Translations under genes and position numbers: made by a program
In this document: positions 1 to 4,848 of the stretch, piece after piece
Layout of the letters: each line of letters begins with the position of its first letter
Numbering within the stretch: the first letter of the stretch is position 1
Source of the DNA: an uncultured Ruminococcus sp.
GTDB lineage: Bacteria; Bacillota; Clostridia; UBA1212; UBA1255
Assembly (NCBI GenBank): GCA_902782885.1
Contig: CACZOW010000037.1
Location: 1-9,012 of the forward strand
DNA: 9,012 nucleotides
Direction: 5' to 3'
The notes under the pieces: generated by a model
Told to the model about the DNA's origin: nothing
Databases searched by the model: none
The model's input: only the letters and a program-made list of their open reading frames with translations

Positions 1-1
1 C

Positions 2-502
2 GTGGCGTGCCACACGGTCAACCACGGCTCGCTGAAGAATTACGACGAAGCGGGCGTGATCAATGAAGTGCAGAAAAACGCGGACGATATTTACGCGCTT
101 ACCGGGATCTATCCGCTCGGAATGGCGTGGCCGGGCGGCGACACGGAGTACACAAATAAAACGGTGGATATCGTGAGCGGGAAGACTTCGATCTGCTTCT
201 CCCGCGGCGTCAGCGGCACCAACAAGTTCACGCTGCCCAAATACTGGCTCAAATGGATGCCCACGACGACGTTCGGCGACGGCAATATGGCGATTACGCT
301 GGCCAAAAAGTTCCTCAAGACGGAGGCAACGTCGGATATGGTCTTCTACGTCTGGGGCCACGGCTACGAGCTGGATTTCTACAACAGCTGGGATAAGCTG
401 GACGAGCTTATCAAGATGATGACGGAGGCGGAGGACGTGGTGATCGTGACCAATTCCGAATTCTACTGGCTGTTCAAGGATGAGATACCGAAGTGGAAGT
501 AG
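2..502 (+). CDS. Polysaccharide deacetylase (NodB-type), C-terminal part; 5' end outside window
   Basis: The reading frame is open from the first bases of the window to a TAG at 500-502, so the true start lies upstream and the GTG at position 2 is an internal Val. The 166 visible residues begin with HTVNH (visible residues 4-8), which fits the H-x3-H metal-binding motif 2 of NodB carbohydrate esterases. It is followed by a MAWPGGDTEY segment (41-50), where this family has its P-x-G motif, and by VFYVWGHGYELD (about 115-125), which resembles the late WGH-Y-E motif of clostridial polysaccharide deacetylases. Members of the family remove N- or O-acetyl groups from cell-wall or exopolysaccharide glycans using a divalent metal. 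The first motif with the catalytic Asp is not in the window, so activity cannot be judged. No membrane segment follows the catalytic part. The GC-rich spacer that follows may hold its transcription end. Confidence 0.85.
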   Translation: MACHTVNHGSLKNYDEAGVINEVQKNADDIYALTGIYPLGMAWPGGDTEYTNKTVDIVSGKTSICFSRGVSGTNKFTLPKYWLKWMPTTTFGDGNMAITLAKKFLKTEATSDMVFYVWGHGYELDFYNSWDKLDELIKMMTEAEDVVIVTNSEFYWLFKDEIPKWK

Positions 503-661
503 GTGTTGACTGCTGCGCGGGTGCCGGGGGCGGCGCGGAGCGTGGACAATACTGATCTGATTTTTCGGCGGTCAACGCGCTTCGGCGGGCTGGCCGCTGT
601 TTTGTTGACGCAGGCGGCGCTGGGCGCCGCCCGTACGCCGGGTGCGGCGGCAACGGAGTTT
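503..661. other. GC-rich intergenic spacer with hairpins, no gene
   Basis: This is the space between two gene ends that face each other (deacetylase stop at 502, minus-strand metalloprotease stop at 662). I see no convincing gene. It holds a perfect 8-bp inverted repeat with a 3-nt loop (613-620 / 624-631) and a 5-bp hairpin (636-640 / 645-649). GTTG at 604-607 can pair with CAAC at 651-654 to enclose both as a three-way structure, with TTTTTATTT (659-667) shortly after. This could end plus-strand transcription, but the T-run is about 10 nt from the stem, so it is not a textbook terminator. The words TTGAC and GTCAA occur at 506, 571 and 605, resembling the stem-loops at 4628-4715. Confidence 0.5.
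613..631. repeat. Perfect GC inverted repeat (8-bp arms, 3-nt loop)
   Basis: GGCGGCGC at 613-620 and its exact reverse complement GCGCCGCC at 624-631 flank the loop TGG. Such a stem would be very stable in RNA from either strand. It sits between two convergent genes, the usual place for a bidirectional transcription end, but no T-tract follows it directly on either strand. Confidence 0.6.
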
Positions 662-687
662 TTATTTAGGGCGCCGGGTGCGGCGGC
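636..687. repeat. 16-bp direct repeat, two copies 36 bp apart
   Basis: The 16-base sequence CGCCGGGTGCGGCGGC occurs at 636-651 and again at 672-687. The second copy lies inside the last codons of the minus-strand metalloprotease gene, where it encodes the Arg-rich tail; the first lies just beyond its stop. A looser relative is at 521-536. This may be a small local duplication or low-complexity GC sequence; no function can be read from it. Confidence 0.55.
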
Positions 688-1150
688 CGAGGCGCGTTGC
701 CCAGCCTTCACAATAAAGGCGGTCGTACGGCACGTTTTTGCGCATGCGGTAGCGGTCGAAGGCGGGGAGACCGGCCCAGATGATCGACGGCAGCCCGACA
801 ACGAGCAGATAGAGCGGTCCCAGTATTATCGACTGGATCGTGTGCCCCCATTCGTGCGCGAGAATGTCGCCGCCGTGGCTCCGGTCCATGAGAATGAACA
901 TGCCCAGGGTCATGCTGCCGCGGTTGTTCCAGTTCCGCACCGCCGCGCCGTGATATCCGTACGCTTTTCCGCGCCCGGCGGCAACGAACGCCGCCAATCC
1001 CGCTACATTCTGGATGATTCCCCACGTCCATTGCAGCAGCCAATATAGTATCAGGAGCAGCGCGGTCAACACCTTCGGCATTTTTCTGCGCGGCTGCGCT
1101 TTTGCGGTTACGAACTCGATATTCGATTTTTCGTTCTGCGCGTTCTCCAT
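662..1150 (-). CDS. Small membrane protein with HExxH zinc-protease motif
   Basis: A 162-residue protein with a Lys/Arg-bearing N-terminus, a hydrophobic segment at about 27-50, the motif HEWGHT at 99-104 (zinc ligands H99 and H103, catalytic E100), a second hydrophobic stretch at 108-126, and YCEGWATRLG at 147-156. E149 in that last motif could be the third metal ligand, giving a gluzincin-like HExxH...E set. This suggests a membrane-anchored zinc peptidase or a non-catalytic relative; the substrate is unknown. I recognise the layout from small uncharacterised bacterial proteins but cannot assign a named family. The C-terminus (RRTRRPK) is encoded by a copy of a local DNA repeat and may be altered. 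The start is the ATG at 1150; an AAGGAGC site lies at 1172-1166, about 15 nt upstream, longer than usual, so initiation may be weak. It is transcribed alone, divergent from the ABC exporter genes. Confidence 0.75.
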   Translation of the reverse strand: MENAQNEKSNIEFVTAKAQPRRKMPKVLTALLLILYWLLQWTWGIIQNVAGLAAFVAAGRGKAYGYHGAAVRNWNNRGSMTLGMFILMDRSHGGDILAHEWGHTIQSIILGPLYLLVVGLPSIIWAGLPAFDRYRMRKNVPYDRLYCEGWATRLGRRTRRPK

Positions 1151-1225
1151 GGTGGTGCGGCAATTGCTCCTTAGTCAGTTTTCGGTCGTCCCGCAGCTGT
1201 TCTTTTGGGGCGATCCATCCTCTGC

Positions 1226-1254
1226 ATCTTATCACAGAGCAGGAAAAATGGCAA
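1226..1254 (-). promoter_or_regulatory. Sigma-A-type promoter for the HEWGH membrane protein
   Basis: On the minus strand TTGCCA (1254-1249, five of six to the -35 consensus) is followed after exactly 17 nt by TAAGAT (1231-1226), preceded by TG to give an extended -10 (TGATAAGAT). Transcription would begin near 1219, leaving a leader of about 70 nt before the ATG at 1150. Confidence 0.65.
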
Positions 1255-1266
1255 ATAATGGCTTTA

Positions 1267-1296
1267 GTGTTGGCTCTACTCGTGTTGGCTCTACTC
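1267..1296. repeat. Perfect 15-bp tandem duplication
   Basis: GTGTTGGCTCTACTC occurs twice, end to end (1267-1281 and 1282-1296), just upstream of the -35 element of the minus-strand promoter at 1249-1254. It could be a pair of regulator sites or simply a replication-slippage product. Confidence 0.8.
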
Positions 1297-1400
1297 CCGA
1301 AATCGTAATGGCACTGCTTGATTCAGGCATTGCGACGGATAACGCCTTTGAAAATTGGTAATAATCCTGTCATTTTCATTTTTCGCGCGGATTTCCCTTC

Positions 1401-1446
1401 AAAAATAAACAAAAAACAGTCCGAGCAAGCATTTTTGTTTATTTTT
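1401..1446. repeat. 15-bp A/T-only inverted repeat with 16-nt loop
   Basis: AAAAATAAACAAAAA at 1401-1415 is exactly complementary to 1432-1446, around the loop 1416-1431. The T-rich right arm would look like a weak terminator tail on either strand, and the symmetry also fits a DNA-binding site. It lies between two divergent promoters, so it would not end transcription of either flanking gene as annotated. The base composition differs sharply from the rest of the window. Confidence 0.65.
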
Positions 1447-1539
1447 TGTGAATTCGAGCAGGTCAAGAGACTTGAGAAGGCGCCCAGGAGCCGAAAATGA
1501 GAGAAAACGCGGAGCAGCCGGTTCCCGGCCGCGGAAGAA

Positions 1540-1568
1540 TTGCTTTATTGACCGCGATAATGTATAAT
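1540..1568 (+). promoter_or_regulatory. Probable promoter of the ABC exporter operon
   Basis: A perfect TATAAT at 1563-1568 is preceded, after a 17-nt spacer, by TTGCTT at 1540-1545 (three of six to the -35 consensus). The start point would be near 1575, giving a leader of about 80 nt that is rich in G and C and includes a short GGC-GCAA-GCC hairpin near 1594-1603. If this promoter is used, the upstream ATG at 1497 cannot be the start of the ATPase. Confidence 0.55.
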
Positions 1569-1641
1569 CGCGCTCGAGGCCGGTTGCCCGGCGGAGGCGC
1601 AAGCCATCGGGCTCACAAAAGTAGCCGGCGCCCGGCGGCGC

Positions 1642-1647
1642 AGGAGG
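1642..1647 (+). promoter_or_regulatory. Ribosome binding site fixing the ATPase start
   Basis: AGGAGG lies 8 nt before the ATG at 1656. This start gives the usual N-terminus of an ABC ATPase (MLRIEKLTKMYG) and removes a 53-residue low-complexity extension available from the ATG at 1497. Confidence 0.85.
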
Positions 1648-1655
1648 AAACGGAA

Positions 1656-2360
1656 ATGCTGAGAATAGAAAAATTGACCAAAATGTACGGCGACAAGGCG
1701 GCGGTGAAAGAGTTGAGCCTGCATATTGCCCCCGGCGAAGTGTACGGCTTCATCGGGCACAACGGCGCGGGCAAGACCACCACGCTGAAGAGCGCGTCGG
1801 GCATACTGAAATTTGACAGCGGAGACATTTTCGTGTGCGGGCACTCCATCAAGGAAGAACCGCTGGAATGCAAGCGCGTGATGGCGTACATACCCGATAA
1901 CCCCGATCTTTACGAGTTCATGTCCGGCATAAAATATCTGAATTTTGTTGCCGACGTGTACGGCGTGACGGCGGAGCGCCGGCAGCAGCTGATACGGGAG
2001 TACGGGGACGCGCTGGAATTGACGGGCGCGCTGGCGCAGAACATATCCGAATATTCTCACGGAATGAAGCAGAAACTGGCAATAATTGCCGCCCTCGTGC
2101 ACGAGCCGAAACTGCTGATGATGGACGAGCCCTTCGTCGGGCTGGACCCGGTAGCCGCCCACACCGTGAAAGGTATCATGCGCAAGCTGTGCGACGAAGG
2201 CGCGGCGATCTTTTTCTCCACGCACGTGCTCGAAGTCGCCGAGAAGCTGTGCGATAAGGTGGCAATAATCAAAAACGGCGTTCTGGTCACCTCCGGCACG
2301 ATGGAGGAAGTCAAAGGCGACAAATCACTGGAATCCGTATTCCTCGAACTGGAGGAATGA
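1656..2360 (+). CDS. ABC transporter ATP-binding protein (exporter type)
   Basis: A 234-residue ATPase of the ABC superfamily, the motor subunit for the membrane protein encoded directly downstream. Visible motifs: Walker A GHNGAGKT (34-41); a Q-loop region IPDNPDLYE (79-87) in which the usual Gln is replaced, as in EcsA-like ATPases of ABC-2 exporters; a signature SHGMK (134-138) replacing canonical LSGGQ, a common variant in these exporters; Walker B LLMMDEP (153-159) with catalytic E158; D-loop GLDP (162-165); and switch His H190 in FFSTH. Length is normal for a single-domain ATPase. It probably powers movement of an envelope component, peptide or lipid, but the substrate cannot be read from the sequence. 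The next start is 4 nt after the stop and its ribosome site lies within the last codons, so the two genes are tightly coupled. Confidence 0.93.
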   Translation: MLRIEKLTKMYGDKAAVKELSLHIAPGEVYGFIGHNGAGKTTTLKSASGILKFDSGDIFVCGHSIKEEPLECKRVMAYIPDNPDLYEFMSGIKYLNFVADVYGVTAERRQQLIREYGDALELTGALAQNISEYSHGMKQKLAIIAALVHEPKLLMMDEPFVGLDPVAAHTVKGIMRKLCDEGAAIFFSTHVLEVAEKLCDKVAIIKNGVLVTSGTMEEVKGDKSLESVFLELEE

Positions 2361-2364
2361 TGCC

Positions 2365-3981
2365 ATGCTTAAGATATTGCTGAAAAAGCAGTTCGCGGAA
2401 TTCCTCGCGGGCCTTTCCCGCAACCGCCGCAGCGGCAAACAGCGCACCGGCGGCGGACTCGTGCTGTACATTCTGCTGCTGGTGTTCATCGGCATCAGCC
2501 TGGCCGCGTCCTTCACCGCGATGTTCTTCATGTTCGCCAAGCCGATGATCGATGCCGGCTTCGGGTACGTGTATTTTGCGTTTTCCGGCGTGCTCACCGC
2601 TATGATCGGGCTGATCGGCGGAATGTTCGTGACGTACGGAGTGATATATTGCCCCAAGGACAACGAAGCCCTCCTCGCCATGCCCATACCGCCCTCCACG
2701 ATCCTGCTCGCCCGCATGCTGTTCGCGTGGATCCAGATCCTGCTGTACACTTCCACCTCCGCGCTGCCGGCGATCGTATTGGCGCAGATATTCGGGGGCT
2801 TCAGCATAGGGCTCCTGCTGCTGCAGCTGCTGATGTATCTGCTGATGACGCTGTTCCTGCTGGCGATCTCGTGCGGACTGGGCTGGCTGCTGGCGGTCAT
2901 TGCGGCGAAAACGGGCAAGAAGGCGGTCACCGTGGTGTCGATCATCGTTTCGCTCGGTGCGTATTTCTTCTTCTATTTCGGGCGGCGGCGCATCACCGAA
3001 ATGGTAATGAGCGACCCGGCCGGCGCGGGCAATTTCTTCAAAAAATGGCTCTGGCCCTTCTATGCGTACGGCTGCGGCAGCATGGGCAAAGGGATCGAGG
3101 CGGCGCTGTTCGGGGTGTTGGCCGCGGCGCTGTTCGCACTGACCGTGTGGCTGCTTTCGCGCAGCTTCATCTCGCTGATCACCGCTAAAAAATCGCGTAA
3201 AGCCAAGAAATACGTTGAAAAGACCGCCCGCGCCAACTCGGCGTACGGCGCCCTCGCGCGCCTCGAACTGCGGCGCTTCCTCACGGATCCGCTGTACCTG
3301 ATGAACAGCATTTTCGGTGTGATATTCGTGATCGCCGGAGGCGTCGCGGCGCTGATCTATTCGCCTTCGCTCCGCGCGGTCGTTGCCGCCATCAAAGGCG
3401 GCGAAGGCTTTGCACCGGTGCCAAAATACAACACATACTTCATCGTTGTCGTGACGTTCGTCCTGGGTCTGGTGTCGTCAATGAGCGTCATATCCTCATC
3501 GGCCGTGTCCCTGGAGGGCAACCGCATCTGGATCCCCCTCACCAGCCCCGTGCCCGCGAAGCAGGTGATGCTGGCCAAATTGACGCCGCATATGCTGTTC
3601 TCGGGGGTCTCCGGAGCGTTAGCGGCGCTGTGCGTATGCCTGGCCGGGGGTGCGGACCTGTTCACGACGCTGCTGGTACCGCTTACCGTGCCGGCGTTCG
3701 CGGCGCTCACCGGTACTTTCGGCCTGTGCCTGGAGGCGCACCGTCCGAAACTGAACTGGATTGACGAAACGGCGGCAATAAAAAACAACCTAAATGTCCT
3801 TTTCACGATGCTGGGAGCCTGGCTTTTGCTTGCCGTGCTCGCCGGGGTATCGATCCCGCTCTGCGTCTTTTTCCCGTGGTCAATACTCATCGTGCTGCCT
3901 TTTTCGTTCCTGCTTTTCGCGGGGCTGGCGTACCTGTTCTTCCGCCTGGCGGTGAATGGGTGGGAAAAACTTGAAGCGTAA
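2365..3981 (+). CDS. ABC exporter permease (ABC-2-like, about 12 membrane segments)
   Basis: A 538-residue, very hydrophobic protein, the probable transmembrane partner of the preceding ATPase. The N-terminus (1-30) is basic and cytoplasmic, then membrane segments start at about 31-57 and 66-94. DNEALLAMPIPP (99-110) matches the motif of large clostridial ABC exporters, where a charged loop with a PIPP-type turn precedes the next helix. A charged cytoplasmic loop rich in Lys/Arg lies near 270-300, and a second motif, EGNRIWIPLTSPVPA (384-398), resembles the first and suggests two related halves. The length fits the putative ABC exporter family rather than shorter ABC-2 subunits of about 250 residues, so one polypeptide may supply both membrane halves. 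The ATG follows GGAGGA (2351-2356) with 8-nt spacing, inside the end of the ATPase gene. The substrate is unknown. Confidence 0.88.
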   Translation: MLKILLKKQFAEFLAGLSRNRRSGKQRTGGGLVLYILLLVFIGISLAASFTAMFFMFAKPMIDAGFGYVYFAFSGVLTAMIGLIGGMFVTYGVIYCPKDNEALLAMPIPPSTILLARMLFAWIQILLYTSTSALPAIVLAQIFGGFSIGLLLLQLLMYLLMTLFLLAISCGLGWLLAVIAAKTGKKAVTVVSIIVSLGAYFFFYFGRRRITEMVMSDPAGAGNFFKKWLWPFYAYGCGSMGKGIEAALFGVLAAALFALTVWLLSRSFISLITAKKSRKAKKYVEKTARANSAYGALARLELRRFLTDPLYLMNSIFGVIFVIAGGVAALIYSPSLRAVVAAIKGGEGFAPVPKYNTYFIVVVTFVLGLVSSMSVISSSAVSLEGNRIWIPLTSPVPAKQVMLAKLTPHMLFSGVSGALAALCVCLAGGADLFTTLLVPLTVPAFAALTGTFGLCLEAHRPKLNWIDETAAIKNNLNVLFTMLGAWLLLAVLAGVSIPLCVFFPWSILIVLPFSFLLFAGLAYLFFRLAVNGWEKLEA

Positions 3982-3996
3982 AACGTTTATTAAACC

Positions 3997-4599
3997 ATGA
4001 AGAGAAATCGGTACATAGCTGTAATATTGATGCTCGCGCTGATCGGGGCGCTGGCCGGTTGCGGCGGGAGGCGGACGGAGGAGCCGGTGGCGACGGCGTT
4101 GCCGACAACGGCCGCTTCGCCGACATCTGCGCCAGTGACAACCGCGACGGAGAGTGAAGCCCCGGGGGAGTCGACCGGCGTTCCCGAAACTGCAACGCCT
4201 GAATTGGCTACCGCGACCCCGGAAGCGGCAACGCTTGTGCCTGTGGCTACGGCGACGCCCGAGACGACGGCGACCGCTGAGGCGGCTCCCGCGACTGCGG
4301 CGGCTCCTGTGACCGCTGAGACGACGGCGACTGCCGGAGCGGCTACCGCGACCGCGGATCATGTTTCGACCGCTACCGCGGGACCTGCAAAGACTGACGA
4401 GCCTGTTAAGACAGATGAGCCCTCGAAGACCGACTCGCTGAAGGTGACTCCGACGCCGGCAACCACTTCTGAACTTAAACCGACGCCGTCGGCTACAGAT
4501 GATCTGACACCGACGCCGTACGCGACGCCCGATGTTACGCCGACCTCAGACGCTCCTACTCCTACAGCGGATACGCATCTTCCGTGGATCGGCAATTAA
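3997..4599 (+). CDS. Thr/Ala/Pro-rich surface lipoprotein, unknown function
   Basis: A 200-residue protein with a lipoprotein signal: basic MKRNR, hydrophobic core 6-18, lipobox LAGC (19-22) with C22 as the lipidated residue. After a short charged stretch the rest is low complexity: TATPE-like units, a KTDEP repeat (132-136 and 138-142, with a decayed third unit at 144), then a TPTP-rich tail (about 150-190) ending HLPWIGN. Aromatic residues are nearly absent in the body. Such compositions form extended, often glycosylated stalks spanning the cell wall, but no folded domain is visible to be displayed. The gene begins 15 nt after the permease stop without a Shine-Dalgarno site (the spacer is AACGTTTATTAAACC), so it may depend on reinitiation by ribosomes finishing the permease. 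Codon use is more mixed, with more T-ending codons than its neighbours. It probably belongs to the exporter operon; its role there is unknown. Confidence 0.75.
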   Translation: MKRNRYIAVILMLALIGALAGCGGRRTEEPVATALPTTAASPTSAPVTTATESEAPGESTGVPETATPELATATPEAATLVPVATATPETTATAEAAPATAAAPVTAETTATAGAATATADHVSTATAGPAKTDEPVKTDEPSKTDSLKVTPTPATTSELKPTPSATDDLTPTPYATPDVTPTSDAPTPTADTHLPWIGN

Positions 4600-4627
4600 G
4601 GTGTCGCGCTGTTCTTTTTTCGTTCTG

Positions 4628-4663
4628 TTGACCGCAATTTTGAAAAGAACAAAATGCGGTCAA
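4628..4663. repeat. Stem-loop 1 of a tandem pair (TTGACCGCA arms)
   Basis: TTGACCGCAATTTTG (4628-4642) pairs with CAAAATGCGGTCAA (4650-4663), 14 pairs with one bulged A, around a short A-rich loop (4643-4649). The loop together with C4650 reads AAAAGAAC, exactly complementary to GTTCTTTT at 4611-4618, so an upstream alternative pairing or a pseudoknot is possible. Confidence 0.75.
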
Positions 4664-4680
4664 CGCTCCGCCTCATTCCG

Positions 4681-4715
4681 GTGACCGCAATCGGAAAAAA
4701 AGGGATTGCGGTCAC
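4681..4715. repeat. Stem-loop 2 of a tandem pair (perfect 12-bp stem)
   Basis: GTGACCGCAATC (4681-4692) pairs perfectly with 4704-4715 around the loop GGAAAAAAAGG. The arms repeat stem-loop 1 at a distance of 53 bp, with the matching change T to G on one arm and A to C on the other, so the pairing is kept although the sequence differs. Both units are followed by a GCTCCGC word (4665-4671 and 4717-4723). Confidence 0.8.
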
Positions 4716-4740
4716 TGCTCCGCGCGTCCGCTAAAAAAAT

Positions 4741-4769
4741 TTGCACTCTCAATCCTTACATGCTATAAT
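4741..4769 (+). promoter_or_regulatory. Promoter of the M23 peptidase operon
   Basis: An extended -10, TGCTATAAT (4761-4769), carries a perfect TATAAT, with TTGCAC (4741-4746) 17 nt upstream as a weak -35 (three of six). Strong extended -10 elements commonly compensate for a weak -35. Start of transcription is expected near 4776. Confidence 0.65.
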
Positions 4770-4835
4770 AAGATGAAGAGTTGTCCGCGGGCACAGTTAC
4801 GGGCGGCTTTGTGAACTTTCCGATACGCGAGTCTT

Positions 4836-4840
4836 GGAGG
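4836..4840 (+). promoter_or_regulatory. Ribosome binding site fixing the M23 start
   Basis: GGAGG lies 8 nt before the ATG at 4849. A TTG at 4834 is in frame but overlaps this site, so the ATG is chosen. Confidence 0.85.
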
Positions 4841-4848
4841 GCATACAA

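Larger units (their letters stand above)
1151..1655. other. Divergent regulatory region, no convincing gene
   Basis: This region separates the minus-strand metalloprotease gene from the plus-strand ABC exporter operon. It contains the minus promoter (1226-1254), a perfect 15-bp tandem duplication (1267-1296), an A/T-only inverted repeat (1401-1446), a 5-bp hairpin (1517-1521 / 1525-1529) and the plus promoter (1540-1568). The segment from about 1350 to 1450 is clearly richer in A and T than its surroundings. A short frame from a TTG at 1318 to 1500 has no ribosome site or recognisable content and is not called. Confidence 0.6.
4600..4848. other. Intergenic spacer with tandem stem-loops, promoter and leader
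   Basis: No gene is visible here. The first half holds a T-run (4614-4620) and two related stem-loops (4628-4663 and 4681-4715); the second holds the promoter of the M23 gene (4741-4769) and a leader of about 70 nt. Neither stem-loop has a following T-tract, so ending of the exporter operon here is likely by position but not shown by a standard terminator. Confidence 0.6.

Noticed and set aside
659..667. T-run after GC hairpins as an intrinsic terminator of the deacetylase gene
   Set aside because: The run is about 10 nt away from the nearest stem and overlaps the stop codon of the opposite gene, so I list the hairpins but not a terminator.
503..1048. Plus-strand open frame starting right after the deacetylase stop
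   Set aside because: It covers the spacer hairpins and then the antisense of the HEWGH gene; content is Ala/Arg/Pro-rich low complexity without motifs or ribosome site.
1318..1500. Short plus-strand frame whose stop overlaps the ATG at 1497 (ATGA)
   Set aside because: TTG start without ribosome site, crosses the A/T inverted repeat, and shows no recognisable protein features; the overlap is likely chance.
1569..1655. Possible riboswitch in the GC-rich leader of the ABC exporter operon
   Set aside because: There is a GGC-GCAA-GCC hairpin and repeated CCGG words, but no match I could make to the conserved core of a known class, including c-di-GMP. A covariance search of 1569-1655 would settle it.
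1545..2225. 226-residue open frame on the minus strand opposite the ABC ATPase
   Set aside because: The plus strand carries every ABC motif; the reverse frame is a composition by-product.
3880..4362. Arg/Gly/Ser-rich open frame on the minus strand over the lipoprotein
   Set aside because: The repetitive pattern mirrors the Thr/Ala/Pro repeats of the plus-strand gene, which has a real lipobox.
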